Positions 8,536 through 16,902 of a stretch of DNA of 64,000 nucleotides are shown in pieces. The translations under genes and the position numbers were made by a program. The notes under the pieces were generated by a model. That model was not told the DNA's origin and searched no databases. It worked only from the letters and a program-made list of their open reading frames with translations. Position 1 is the first letter of the stretch. Every line of letters starts with the position of its first letter. Location of the stretch: assembly GCA_901538445.1 (NCBI GenBank), contig LR594585.1, forward strand, positions 1,069,500 to 1,133,499. The letters run 5' to 3'. Origin of the DNA: Gemmataceae bacterium (GTDB taxonomy: Bacteria > Planctomycetota > Planctomycetia > Gemmatales > Gemmataceae).

Positions 8536-8680
8536 CGGGCTGTCCGTGCGGGTCGCGCGAGCCGCTCGCCGGCGGGCGGTCCTGACAGCGTACCGCCCGC
8601 GGCCGGCCGTGGGCAGTGGCGGCCCCGCCGGGGCGCAGAAAATGGCGCGCCGCGGACCCGCGGGGTGCCCGTGAACTTTA

Positions 8681-8763
8681 GCGGGCGGGGGGCGTGAGTC
8701 CCGCGGCGAAGTGAGAATCACGGTTCAAGCGGTTCAACCGGGGGACTCACGTCCCCCGCCCGC
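8681..8763. repeat. Imperfect inverted repeat, dispersed family 1
   Basis: The arms at 8681-8706 and 8738-8763 pair around a 31-nt loop that contains GGTTCAAGCGGTTCAACC. The right arm carries the same GGGGGACTCACGTCCCCC core as the element at 281-346. It lies between the divergent DedA and hpt genes. Confidence 0.75.
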
Positions 8764-8804
8764 CAGGGCGGCCGAAGTCCACAGGCGCACCGCCCGGCGG
8801 AGCC

Positions 8805-8839
8805 TTGAAACTTGAACCTCGAACCGAGAAACTAACACC
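8805..8839. repeat. Degenerate heptamer array (H6)
   Basis: Five 7-mers in tandem of the TTGAAAC/TCGAACC/GAGAAAC type lie directly upstream of the hpt ribosome-binding site. This is a single array with no clear inverted partner. It is related in unit type to the arrays at 16235-16350, 19247-19281 and 24105-24193. Confidence 0.6.
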
Positions 8840-8855
8840 CCGCGGAGGCCCCCCG

Positions 8856-9377
8856 ATGGACGTGTTGATTCCCGCCGAGCAGATCCGGGAGCGGCTCGAC
8901 GCGCTCGCCGCCGAGATCGGCCGCGCCTACGAGGGGAAGCCGCCGGTCACCGTCGTCGGCATCCTCAACGGGTGCCTGATGTTCGTGGCCGACCTGGTCC
9001 GCCGCATCGACTTCCCGGTGCGGGTCGCGTTCGTCACCGCGTCGAGCTACCGCGGCACCGCGACCAGCCCCGGCCGGCTCGAGATCCACGACGGGCTGCT
9101 CCCGGACCTGACGGGCCGGCACGTGCTGCTGCTCGACGACATCCTCGACACGGGCAAGACGCTGACCCGGATCGTCGCCCACCTGCTCGACCGCGGGGTC
9201 GCCTCGGTCAAGGTCGGGGTGCTGCTCCGCAAGGTGGGCCGGCAGGAGGTGCCGTTCGAGCCCGACTTCGTCGGGTTCACGATCCCCGACAAGTTCGTGA
9301 TCGGGTACGGCCTGGACTTCAACGACGAGTACCGCCACCTGCCGTACATCGGCGTCCTCGAGGGCGGGGAAGGGTGA
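8856..9377 (+). CDS. hpt: Hypoxanthine phosphoribosyltransferase
   Basis: This 173-residue type I phosphoribosyltransferase makes IMP/GMP from hypoxanthine/guanine and PRPP in purine salvage. The PRPP-binding loop is HVLLLDDILDTGKTL (about 86-100), the pyrophosphate loop is VTVVGILNGCLMF, and the flexible-loop Ser-Tyr lies in VTASSYRG. The C-terminal base-binding segment is FVIGYGLDFNDEYRHLPYIGVL. The ATG at 8856 has CGGAGG eight nt upstream; reading further upstream would translate the heptamer array. The length is normal for the family (170-185). Confidence 0.95.
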   Translation: MDVLIPAEQIRERLDALAAEIGRAYEGKPPVTVVGILNGCLMFVADLVRRIDFPVRVAFVTASSYRGTATSPGRLEIHDGLLPDLTGRHVLLLDDILDTGKTLTRIVAHLLDRGVASVKVGVLLRKVGRQEVPFEPDFVGFTIPDKFVIGYGLDFNDEYRHLPYIGVLEGGEG

Positions 9378-9446
9378 CGGCCCGTCCCGCCCGGCCCCTC
9401 CCCGCCCGCCGCGGCCCGCCGCACCGCCCCCGAGCCGGACCCCTCG

Positions 9447-10553
9447 ATGATTAACGTCTTTCTCCTCGTCCCCGACCTGGCCCCCTCGCAGGAGGCGACC
9501 ACCGCCCGGTTGCTCGCCCTCGGGCTGCCCCGGGACCGGTTCAGCCCCACGGTGGGCGTCCTCGGGCCGGCGGAGGGCGCGGCCGCGGACGAGTTGCGGG
9601 CGGCGGGGGTGCCGGTCGCGTCCGTCGCCATCCGCCACACCCTCGACCTCGGCGGCCTCCGCCGGCTCAGCCGGACCGTCCACCAGGCCGCGCCCGCCGT
9701 GCTGCACCTGTTCGGCCCCGACGCGGCCCGCAGCGCCCGGATGGCGGTGGACACGAGCGGCGAGGCCGGGAACGTCCCCCGGGTGGTTGTGTCCGGCGCG
9801 GCGGCCCCGAGCGGCGGGCTCGGCGGGTGGTTCGCGTCGCGGCTCATCCGCCGGGCCGACCGCGTGGTCCCGGTCACCTGGGCCGACGGCGAGCGGTACC
9901 GCGTCCTGGGCGTGCCGGCCGAGCGGCTCACCCGGATCTCCCCGGCCGCCCCGGACCCGCGCCCGGGTGAGAGCGCCGACGCCGTGCTCTCGTCGCTGGG
10001 CTTCCCCCCGAACGCGCGGGTCATCGTGGCCGACGGGCAACTCGAGCTCGGGGCCGGCCCGAAGGACGCGATCGTCGCGTTCGACATGCTCCGGTACGAG
10101 CACCGCGACCTGCACCTCGCGGTGTTCGGCGCGGGGGCCGCCGCGCCCCTCCTCGAGCAGTTGGCGCGGTCGCTGGCGTTCGACGACTACCGGGTGCGGG
10201 TCTTCGACGCGGGCGCGGACCGGGCGCGGGCGATCGCCGCCGCGGCCGCGGTGTGGGTCACCGCCCCCCACGGCGGGACCGACTACGCCCTGGAGGCGAT
10301 GGCCGCCGGGAAGCCGGTGGTCGCCTGGGCCACGCCCGACCTCACCGAGGTGGTGCTCGACGGCCAGACCGGGTACTTGGTCCCGGTCGGCGACAAGGCC
10401 ATGCTCGCGTCCAAGGCCCGGGCCCTGCTCGCCGACCCGAACCTCGCGGAGTGGATGGGCAAGGCGGCCCGCGCCCGCGCGGCCGAGCGGTTCCCGGTCG
10501 CCCGCATGGTCGAGCAGTACGCCCGCGTGTACGCCGAACTCGCGGACTCGTGA
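9447..10553 (+). CDS. GT4-type (GT-B fold) glycosyltransferase
   Basis: This 368-residue protein has the C-terminal half of retaining GT-B enzymes, including the Ex7E-like donor-site region GGTDYALEAMAAGKPVVAW and the following VLDGQTGYLVPVGD segment. The first half is a divergent Rossmann-like domain (MINVFLLVPDLAPSQEATTARLL). There is no signal peptide or membrane helix, so the site is cytoplasmic. The sugar donor and acceptor cannot be read from sequence. It starts 69 nt after hpt on the same strand. A 137-bp nested inverted repeat follows its stop. Confidence 0.85.
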   Translation: MINVFLLVPDLAPSQEATTARLLALGLPRDRFSPTVGVLGPAEGAAADELRAAGVPVASVAIRHTLDLGGLRRLSRTVHQAAPAVLHLFGPDAARSARMAVDTSGEAGNVPRVVVSGAAAPSGGLGGWFASRLIRRADRVVPVTWADGERYRVLGVPAERLTRISPAAPDPRPGESADAVLSSLGFPPNARVIVADGQLELGAGPKDAIVAFDMLRYEHRDLHLAVFGAGAAAPLLEQLARSLAFDDYRVRVFDAGADRARAIAAAAAVWVTAPHGGTDYALEAMAAGKPVVAWATPDLTEVVLDGQTGYLVPVGDKAMLASKARALLADPNLAEWMGKAARARAAERFPVARMVEQYARVYAELADS

Positions 10554-10563
10554 CCCGTGATTC

Positions 10564-10700
10564 AGCCCCGGAGGGGCGGCGGATGGTAGCCAGGGGTGCG
10601 GCCCGCTTCGGGTTAACCCCTGGTCCCCGGCTTCGGGACCAGGGGTTGCGCTCGCGGACTCGCTCCACCCCTGGCTACCATCCGCCGCCCCTCCGGGGCT
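10564..10700. repeat. 35-bp perfect inverted repeat with a nested 13-bp hairpin
   Basis: Bases 10564-10598 are the exact reverse complement of 10666-10700. Inside the 67-nt spacer lies a second perfect inverted repeat (10615-10627 with 10635-10647, 7-nt loop). It fills the whole gap between the GT4 gene and glgC. The arms begin with AGCCCCGGAGGGGCGGCGGA, itself partly palindromic. The layout suggests an amplified REP-like element rather than a simple terminator. Confidence 0.88.
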
Positions 10701-10779
10701 ACGAAACTCAACCTCCGATCCCTTGTCCCTGTCTCCACCCCACGCACAATGGCATGACGCGAAGGAACCGGGAACAGCC

Positions 10780-12042
10780 ATGCGGAACGTTCTCACCGTG
10801 ATCCTGGCCGGCGGCCGGGGCACCCGCCTCGAGCCCCTCACCCGCGACCGGGCCAAGCCCGCCGTGCCGTTCGGCGGCCTGTACCGGATCATCGACTTCA
10901 CCCTGTCCAACTGCATCAACAGCGGCCTGCGGCAGGTGCTCGTGGTCACCCAGTTCAAGTCCCGGAGCCTGGACCGGCACATCCGGGCCGGGTGGGGGTT
11001 CCTGAGCACCGAACTCGGCGAGTCGGTCGAGGTGCTGCCCCCGCAGCAGCGGATCGACGAGACGTGGTACAAGGGGACCGCCGACGCGGTCTACCAGAAC
11101 ATCTACTCGATCGAGCGCGAGGTCGCCGACCTCACGCTGATCCTCGCCGGGGATCACATCTACAAGATGGACTACGGCAGCATGGTCCAGGCGCACCGCC
11201 AGCGCGGGGCCGACGTGACCATCGGGTGCATCCCGGTCCCGCTGTCCGAGGTCCGGCACTTCGGCGTCATGCAGACCGGCGACGACGACCGCGTCGTCGG
11301 GTTCCAGGAGAAGCCCAAGGCGGCCGACCCGATGCCCGGGGTCGCCGGGCACGCGCTCGGCTCGATGGGCATCTACGTGTTCAGCACCCGGCTCATGTTC
11401 GAGCTGCTGTGCCAGGACGCGGCCGACCCGACCAGCGACCACGACTTCGGGAAGAACATCATCCCCAAGATGATCGACGCCGGGCGGAAGGTGTTCGCGT
11501 ACCGGTTCCGGGACGAGAACCGGAAGGCCGTGCCGTACTGGCGGGACGTGGGCACCCTCGACGCGTACTACCAGGCCAACATGGACCTGATCGCCATCGA
11601 CCCGGTGCTGAACCTGTACGACGCGACGTGGCCGATCCGCACGTTCCAGCCGCAGAACCCGCCCCCCAAGTTCGTGTTCAGCGGCGACGGCGCGCCCGGC
11701 CAGGCCCGCCGCGGCGAGGCCCACGACAGCATCGTCTGCACCGGGAGCATCGTCTCCGGCGGGCAGGTGCGGCGGAGCATCCTGTCGCCCGGGGTGCGGG
11801 TCAACAGCTACGCGGTGGTCGAGGACTCGATCCTGTTCGACCACGTCGACGTGGGCCGGTACTGCCGGGTCCGCCGCGCGATCATCGACAAGGAAGTGAA
11901 ACTCCCGCCGTACACCGTGCTCGGGTACGACACCGAGTTCGACCGCCGCCGCGGGTTCACGATCACCGAGGGCGGCATCGTCGTCGTGTCGAAGTCCGAG
12001 CCGCCCGAGACGTTCCAGGCCCCCAACGCGCTCCCGCACTGA
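10780..12042 (+). CDS. glgC: Glucose-1-phosphate adenylyltransferase
   Basis: This 420-residue enzyme makes ADP-glucose for glycogen synthesis. The N-terminal nucleotidyltransferase domain shows VLTVILAGGRGTRLEPLT, RAKPAVPFGGLYRIIDFTLSN, WYKGTADAVYQN, LAGDHIYKMDY, FQEKPK and SMGIYVFS. The C-terminal left-handed beta-helix has hexapeptide-like repeats (DSIVCTGSIVSGGQVRRSIL, VVEDSILFDHVDVG). The length matches the family (about 420-440). The ATG at 10780 begins right at the conserved N-terminus; a longer in-frame reading to 10723 is unconserved. No other glg gene is in the window. Confidence 0.96.
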   Translation: MRNVLTVILAGGRGTRLEPLTRDRAKPAVPFGGLYRIIDFTLSNCINSGLRQVLVVTQFKSRSLDRHIRAGWGFLSTELGESVEVLPPQQRIDETWYKGTADAVYQNIYSIEREVADLTLILAGDHIYKMDYGSMVQAHRQRGADVTIGCIPVPLSEVRHFGVMQTGDDDRVVGFQEKPKAADPMPGVAGHALGSMGIYVFSTRLMFELLCQDAADPTSDHDFGKNIIPKMIDAGRKVFAYRFRDENRKAVPYWRDVGTLDAYYQANMDLIAIDPVLNLYDATWPIRTFQPQNPPPKFVFSGDGAPGQARRGEAHDSIVCTGSIVSGGQVRRSILSPGVRVNSYAVVEDSILFDHVDVGRYCRVRRAIIDKEVKLPPYTVLGYDTEFDRRRGFTITEGGIVVVSKSEPPETFQAPNALPH

Positions 12043-12050
12043 AACAAAGC

Positions 12051-12167
12051 AACCCGGGGTTGAAACCCCGGGCTATTGCCGGTGACCCCTTCGGGGTCCG
12101 GATGTGGCACTGTGTTCTATGACCCGGAAGGGGTCGCCGAGAATAGCCCGGGGTTTCAACCCCGGGT
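12051..12167. repeat. Paired palindromes (25-bp inverted repeat, arms self-complementary)
   Basis: The arm at 12051-12076 and its reverse complement at 12143-12167 enclose about 66 nt. Each arm is nearly palindromic itself (CCCGGGGTTGAAACCCCGGG). The spacer has smaller GACCCC/GGGGTC repeats. It lies between the stops of the convergent glgC and PPC-domain genes, so it may act as a bidirectional terminator. Confidence 0.85.
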
Positions 12168-12175
12168 GGGCTCCC

Positions 12176-12952
12176 TCACTTCTCAGGTCGCGTCACGACC
12201 AGCCGGTAGCCGAACTGGTTGCCGCCGAGGTCGTTCGCGTCCTGCACCGAGAGCAGGTACGCGCCGTCGCGTGGGAGCGTCGCGGTCAGCACCGGGTCGG
12301 GCCTGCCCGGCGACTCGCTCGCCGACGCGACCACGGCCCGCGACGAGTCGTACAGCACGCACACCGCGTCCACCGGCGAGCCGTACCGGGCCGCCTGCAC
12401 CTCGATCCGCAGCGTGTCGCCCTTCTTCCCCTCGATCTTGAACACGTCCACGTCGCGCTCGCCCTTGATCGACGCTTCGACGGCGCACGGCACCGCGAGG
12501 GTCTGCGGTTGGTCGAACCCGTCGTTCGGCTCCTTCTCGGCGACCACCTGCGTTCCGTCGCGGAGCAGGAGCGTGTACGGGGCCGACTCGCCGGCGGGGC
12601 CCACGGCGACGAGCTTCACCTCGCCGGGCTTGGCGTCCTTCGGGAGTTCGAGTTCGAGTTCGACCTCGGAGTCGCCGAGCCGCTCGGCCGGGTAGTTGTT
12701 CGGCGGCGCGGCCGCGCGTGCGGCGACGAACTTGACCTTCGCCCCGTCGGCCCCGGTCACCTTCACCTCGGTCGCGGTCGCGAGCGACTTGCCGCGGACC
12801 GCGACCTTCTGCTTCTCGCCGGGCTTGACGACGAGCGGGATCGCGTACAGCAGCTTCGGCGGGTCCTTCTTCTCGGGCGGCTTCTTGTCCTGCGGAGCGG
12901 CCGCGGCGACGAGGGCGAGCAACAGGACGCAGGGAATCGCGAAGCGAGACAT
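12176..12952 (-). CDS. Secreted protein with bacterial pre-peptidase C-terminal (PPC) domain
   Basis: This 258-residue protein has a cleavable signal peptide (MSRFAIPCVLLLALVAAAAPQ), a lysine/proline linker, an immunoglobulin-like segment (PLVVKPGEKQKVAVRGKSLA) and a C-terminal PPC-type domain (EKEPNDGFDQPQTL, FKIEGKKGDTLRIEVQAARYGSPVD, YLLSVQDANDLGGNQFGYRLVV). PPC domains are common accessory beta-sandwiches in planctomycete exported proteins and are often encoded next to DUF1549/DUF1553/DUF1501 genes. A DUF1501 gene is 1.7 kb away on the same strand. No catalytic domain is visible. A GTG 12 nt upstream is an alternative start. Confidence 0.78.
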   Translation of the reverse strand: MSRFAIPCVLLLALVAAAAPQDKKPPEKKDPPKLLYAIPLVVKPGEKQKVAVRGKSLATATEVKVTGADGAKVKFVAARAAAPPNNYPAERLGDSEVELELELPKDAKPGEVKLVAVGPAGESAPYTLLLRDGTQVVAEKEPNDGFDQPQTLAVPCAVEASIKGERDVDVFKIEGKKGDTLRIEVQAARYGSPVDAVCVLYDSSRAVVASASESPGRPDPVLTATLPRDGAYLLSVQDANDLGGNQFGYRLVVTRPEK

Positions 12953-13017
12953 GGCGGGTTCCACGGTTGCAACTGTGTTTTGGGCGCGGCCGGACCACCG
13001 CCGGCTGACCGGTCGTC

Positions 13018-13404
13018 CTAGGGTTTCAGATCGATGTCAAAGTGGTTCGGCCCGGGTGCGAGAGTCACTTTGTAGTCGCTGGTTTCGGCCCGCCGGTACT
13101 TCATCGGGACGCCCATCGCCTGAAGTTTCTCCCGGGCCGCCCCCTTCGTGTCTTCGGAGATCACGAAGTACACGGTGTACTCGCCCTCCTGCATCGGGCC
13201 GAAGATCCGGAACGTGCCGTCGGGGTTGACTTCGCCTCCCCCCCCGCCGACCGATTCCGAATAGAGCGAGATCTGGAAGCCGCCGAGGGACTGCCCGTTC
13301 ATCCGAGCCGTGCCCTGCACCAGGCACCGGTCCCGCTCGGGGGGCTTGCACCCGACGGGCACCCACACGAACGCGATGATGAGGAGCGAAACACGGTGCG
13401 TCAT
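13018..13404 (-). CDS. Small lipoprotein-like protein paired with DUF1559 gene
   Basis: This 128-residue protein has an N-terminal hydrophobic segment ending VWVPVGCK, a marginal lipobox with Cys19. The body resembles a transthyretin/carboxypeptidase-regulatory-like beta sandwich (VQGTARMNGQSLGGFQISLY, NPDGTFRIFGPMQEGEYTVYF). It starts 24 nt after the DUF1559 gene and is likely co-transcribed. The same order, DUF1559 then small lipoprotein, recurs at 37125-38477, so this is probably a working pair. The function is unknown; an envelope or pseudopilus-associated role is my inference. Confidence 0.72.
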   Translation of the reverse strand: MTHRVSLLIIAFVWVPVGCKPPERDRCLVQGTARMNGQSLGGFQISLYSESVGGGGGEVNPDGTFRIFGPMQEGEYTVYFVISEDTKGAAREKLQAMGVPMKYRRAETSDYKVTLAPGPNHFDIDLKP

Positions 13405-13428
13405 GGTCGGCGGCTCACGAAGGGGGAA

Positions 13429-14478
13429 TCAGTAGTCGTTCGCGGGCGTGACGCCGTCGTTCCGGGAGCAGAGGGTACGGAGGTCGGCCAGGGTGAGGTT
13501 TTCCGAGAGGAACCGTACGCTCCCGTCGGCGAACACCACGTTCGCCCCGCCGCCGTGCATCGAAGTGAGGATCGTGTTGTTGTGCCCGACGGCCAGGCTC
13601 GAGTTCGCGGTGCCGTTCTTGGTGTTGATGGCGTACTTCACGGTGGTGACGCCGCTCGCGGTGAAGTACTGGTCGTACGCGGACCGCGCCATGTTCTGAA
13701 CGACCGTCTCCTTCCGGAGCGCGCCGACCCAGCCCCCCGCGCCGTTGCTGCTGATGTTTTGTTTCTTCCCGTACTGGTCGATCACGAGGCCCGACTGCTC
13801 ACCGACCATGATCGTACTGGAGGTCCCGTCGGCCGAGGTGACGTCGCCGACCTTCACCGCCTCGTTGACGAGCAGGCACCCCGTGTTGGCGACGTCGCCC
13901 CGGTCCGTGGTCACGGTCGGCGAATCGGTGTACATCACGCCCGCAACGCGCCCGGCGGGATCGACGGTGGCACCGGCGATGCCGACGTAGTCGATGTACA
14001 TGACGCCGGTGTAGTTCGGGAACTTCCCCTTGTTGTAGATCGCCTCGCTGGGGTTGGACGGGCAGCGGTACACCGGCACCACCAGATCGACCAGTACGTA
14101 GTTGCGCTTGGTGGCATCGAGGGCGACGCCCGCTTCGTTGGTCCCGCTGAACGTTTCACCGGTGAACGCGAGGCTCTGGAACAGGCCTCCTTGCTCCAGG
14201 TAGGGCAGGATCAGGGACCGCCAGTTGTAACCGTACCGGCCGCCCTGGTCCGGGCCGTAGCTCCCGATGGGCAGCTTGCCGTTCGCGTCGTGGTGCCCGT
14301 GGAGCGCGAGGCCGATCTGCTTCATGTTGTTCGCGCACTTCAGCCGGGCCGCAGCGGCCCGCACCTTCTGCACGGCGGGCAGGAGCAGGCCGATGAGGAT
14401 CGCAATAATCGCGATGACGACGAGTAACTCGATCAGGGTGAACCCGACTCGCCGCGGGGGGCTGGGAAACGGAGACAT
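13429..14478 (-). CDS. DUF1559 protein with type II pseudopilin N-terminus
   Basis: This 349-residue protein starts with a class III prepilin signal: [20 protein letters not shown], with cleavage expected after the Gly and N-methylation of Phe. The planctomycete DUF1559 (SBP_bac_10) body follows, with [30 protein letters not shown] near the start and the C-terminal GGGANVVFADGSVRFL. Gemmata-type genomes hold dozens of these. They are thought to be exported as pseudopilus-like surface proteins, though the role is unproven. The ATG at 14478 is chosen because the frame upstream adds 29 residues with no signal features. It is first of a pair with the small lipoprotein. Confidence 0.93.
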   Translation of the reverse strand: MSPFPSPPRRVGFTLIELLVVIAIIAILIGLLLPAVQKVRAAAARLKCANNMKQIGLALHGHHDANGKLPIGSYGPDQGGRYGYNWRSLILPYLEQGGLFQSLAFTGETFSGTNEAGVALDATKRNYVLVDLVVPVYRCPSNPSEAIYNKGKFPNYTGVMYIDYVGIAGATVDPAGRVAGVMYTDSPTVTTDRGDVANTGCLLVNEAVKVGDVTSADGTSSTIMVGEQSGLVIDQYGKKQNISSNGAGGWVGALRKETVVQNMARSAYDQYFTASGVTTVKYAINTKNGTANSSLAVGHNNTILTSMHGGGANVVFADGSVRFLSENLTLADLRTLCSRNDGVTPANDY

Positions 14479-14597
14479 GAGAGTTCCATCTTCAATGAGT
14501 TCGTGAGGAAGGCGAACGTGACGAGATCCAAAGTGTACCACCGCTGGGGATCTGAAGGGAGCCAAAACACCGCGTAAAAGAGTGCGGCGTTCGGAGC

Positions 14598-14675
14598 GGG
14601 CGAGCGGGGGACGTGCGTCCCCCCGGGAGAATTGCGGTCAGCGGCGCACCGGGGGACGCACGCCCCCCGGTCGCC
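14598..14675. repeat. Imperfect inverted repeat, dispersed family 1
   Basis: The arms at 14598-14626 and 14649-14675 share the GAGCGGGGGACGTG-type sequence of the element at 281-346, with GCGT in place of GAGT. It lies between the DUF1501 stop and the start of the DUF1559 gene, both on the minus strand. Confidence 0.75.
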
Positions 14676-14708
14676 TGTGGCACCGGGTGTGTCGCCGGAC
14701 GATCGGCA

Positions 14709-16046
14709 TCACGCGAACATTTCCTTCACGGGCTCGCCGAGGTCGAGGATCTCGATCGGGCGGCCGTCCGGGGTCTTGAGCTGCTTCCGCGGGTCGATCC
14801 CCATCGCGTCGAGGACCGTGTACGCCACGTCGGCCGGGCTCACCGGGCGCTGGGTCGCGAACGCGCCGTGCTTGTCGGTCTTGCCGAGCACGAACCCGCG
14901 CTTCACCCCGGCCCCGGCGAACAGCAGCGAGGCGGCCTGGCCCCAGTGGTCGCGGCCGGCGTCCTTGTTGATCTTCGGCCCGCGGCCGAACTCGCCCATC
15001 ACCACCAGCAGGGTGTCGTCGAGCATGCCGCGGCCGTCCATGTCCTCGACGAGGGCCGACACGGCCCGGTCGAACTCGGGGAGCTTCTTGTCGAGCGCCT
15101 CGAAGATCTTGCCGTGGTGGTCCCACCCGCCGTAGTTGACGGTCACGAACCGGACGCCGTTCTCGACCAACCGGCGGGCCAGGAGCATCGACTGGCCCGG
15201 GGTGTTGCGGCCGTACCGGTCGCGGAGCTTCTCGCTCTCCTGGTCGATGGCGAACGCGCGGCGGGCCTCGGTGGAGAGCACCATGTCGCGGGCGCGGGCG
15301 TGGAACTCGTCGTAGGTCGCGATCTGGTCGTTGCCCTCGATCCGCCTGGCGAGGCCGTCCACGGTCTGGAGCAGCGACTCGCGGCGTTCGGCCTGCTTGG
15401 CGCTGACGCCGCCGGGGGGCTGGAGGTCCTGAACGCGGTAGTTCGCCTGGTTCGGGTCGCCGGCCCGGAACGACTCGAACCGCCCGCCCAGGAACGCGCT
15501 CTTGCCGAGTTCCCAGGTGAACGACGGGTTCCGCGGGACGGAGACGTAGGGCGGGACGGTGCCGGTGAACCCGGTCTCGTGCGCGACGACGGCCCCGATC
15601 GCCGGGTAGTCGCCGAACGGGGTGCCGAACCGGCCGGACAGCACCCAGTTCGTCGCGGTCTCGTGGTGGTCGTTGTTGTGCGCCCCGGACCGCACCAGGG
15701 TGAGCCGGTCCATCACCTTCGCCATTCCGGGCAGCTTCTCGCTGATGCTCAGGCCCGACACGTTCGTGGGGATGGTGGCGTACTTGCCGCGGATCTCCTC
15801 GGCGGCTTCCGGCTTGGGGTCGAAGCTGTCGTGGTGCGACAGGCCGCCGCCGAGGTACACGAGGACGACCGACTTCGCCTTCGCGCCCTTGCGGGCCGCG
15901 CCGGCGGCCTTGCTCGCGGCCTCCGCCCGGAGCAGGCCCGGGAGCGTGAGCCCGGCGAGGCCGAGCGACCCCACCTTGAGCACGTCGCGGCGGGTGCGGC
16001 CGTCGCAGGTGCGGGTGGCGGAACCGTTGAGGAAGATGTCCAGCAT
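14709..16046 (-). CDS. DUF1501 protein with Tat signal
   Basis: This 445-residue protein starts with a twin-arginine signal (RTRRDVLKVGSLGLAGL, residues 17-33) and the DUF1501 body, related to the alkaline-phosphatase/sulfatase superfamily. Visible family motifs are VVLVYLGGGLSHHDSFDPKP, GAHNNDHHETATNWVLSG, VTVNYGGWDHHGKIF, LLVVMGEFGRGPKIN and DAGRDHWGQAAS; the His/Asp residues in these are the likely metal ligands. These proteins are exported by planctomycetes and usually accompany DUF1549/DUF1553 cytochrome genes; none is adjacent here. A GGAG ribosome-binding site precedes the ATG. The substrate is unknown. Confidence 0.93.
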   Translation of the reverse strand: MLDIFLNGSATRTCDGRTRRDVLKVGSLGLAGLTLPGLLRAEAASKAAGAARKGAKAKSVVLVYLGGGLSHHDSFDPKPEAAEEIRGKYATIPTNVSGLSISEKLPGMAKVMDRLTLVRSGAHNNDHHETATNWVLSGRFGTPFGDYPAIGAVVAHETGFTGTVPPYVSVPRNPSFTWELGKSAFLGGRFESFRAGDPNQANYRVQDLQPPGGVSAKQAERRESLLQTVDGLARRIEGNDQIATYDEFHARARDMVLSTEARRAFAIDQESEKLRDRYGRNTPGQSMLLARRLVENGVRFVTVNYGGWDHHGKIFEALDKKLPEFDRAVSALVEDMDGRGMLDDTLLVVMGEFGRGPKINKDAGRDHWGQAASLLFAGAGVKRGFVLGKTDKHGAFATQRPVSPADVAYTVLDAMGIDPRKQLKTPDGRPIEILDLGEPVKEMFA

Positions 16047-16234
16047 CGGGTGGTGCTCCGTGGCGGCGGGACGTCAGTCGGAAGAAGGTCAGTTGCGTGG
16101 GGCACAACTAACTTCGGCGGGGTGGGTGGGCGGTCTTGCGCGGCGGGACGAAACTCTCTCGACTCCGCATCTTACCGGCGCGGCGCGGACACGTAAATCG
16201 AAAACCGCCGCACGCACGTCAGGACCGGACCATC

Positions 16235-16350
16235 GGAGTTTCGAGTTCCGAGTTTCAGGCTTCGAGTTGGGCGGCCCGACGCGGGGCTTCGGAACGCATG
16301 GCCGCGCACGGGCGGAGTTGCTTCAAACGTGAAACATGAAACTCGGAACC
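16235..16350. repeat. Heptamer arrays in inverted pair (H2)
   Basis: The left array (16235-16271) reads as 7-mers GTTTCGA, GTTCCGA, GTTTCAG, GCTTCGA, GTTGGGC. The right array (16320-16350) reads in the opposite sense (GTGAAAC, ATGAAAC, TCGGAAC). The spacer is 48 nt. It fills the gap between the DUF1501 gene start and the DUF5684 gene end. The rest of the roughly 310-nt gap (16047-16234) shows nothing I can name. Confidence 0.8.
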
Positions 16351-16358
16351 GGACCCGG

Positions 16359-16772
16359 TCACCACAGCGGGCGGCGCTCGCCGTCGTACCCGTACCGGCC
16401 GAACCCGATGAGGGGGTAGAGGACGAACCCGAACACCGACATGCCGACGCCGAACGCCTCGGTCTTGCCGAACCGCTTGGCGACCTCGACGTTCACGAGG
16501 ATCGCGGCGATCAGGTTCGCGGGCGGGAGCATGATGAGGACGAACCACAACGGGCTGAGCCGGGCGACGCGGACGGTGAGCACGTAGATGTTGTAGACCG
16601 GGATGAGCGCGGCCCACCGGGGCTGGCCGGCCTTGGGGAACACGCCGAGCCACCCGGCGACGACGGCCGGAATGGTGATCGCGGCCCATACCATGAGGTA
16701 GGGCAGGAGCCAGTCGAGGTCGGTGGGAGAGAGCGCCGACGCGGACGGTGTGTTCAGGATGGGGGACCGCAA
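16359..16772 (-). CDS. DUF5684-like small membrane protein
   Basis: This 137-residue protein has four hydrophobic helices and the conserved AGQPRWAALIPVYNIYVL loop that marks DUF5684, with NVEVAKRFGKTEAFGVGMSVFGFVLYPLIGFG near the C-terminus. These small inner-membrane proteins have no established function and are sometimes annotated as signal-peptidase-associated. It is monocistronic; its 3' end lies 8 nt from heptamer element H2. Confidence 0.82.
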   Translation of the reverse strand: MRSPILNTPSASALSPTDLDWLLPYLMVWAAITIPAVVAGWLGVFPKAGQPRWAALIPVYNIYVLTVRVARLSPLWFVLIMLPPANLIAAILVNVEVAKRFGKTEAFGVGMSVFGFVLYPLIGFGRYGYDGERRPLW

Positions 16773-16902
16773 CGCAATTCTCCGCCGGGAGCGACCGTAT
16801 CGAATGTACAGGCCGGGCGACCCGTCCGCAACGAGTCACCCGGCGCGAATTCGTCCCCGGTCGGCACGCGGCCAAGGTTCCGGCCCGGCACCCTGGCGCA
16901 CG

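Noticed and set aside
3472-8697. A 1741-codon open frame on the plus strand opposite the exosortase operon and beyond.
   Set aside because: It is the antisense shadow of high-G+C genes: its translation is Arg/Pro/Gly/His-rich without domains, while the opposite strand holds recognised families.
10564-10700. Inverted repeat considered as insertion-sequence ends.
   Set aside because: Only 67 nt lie between the arms, with no transposase and no target duplication.
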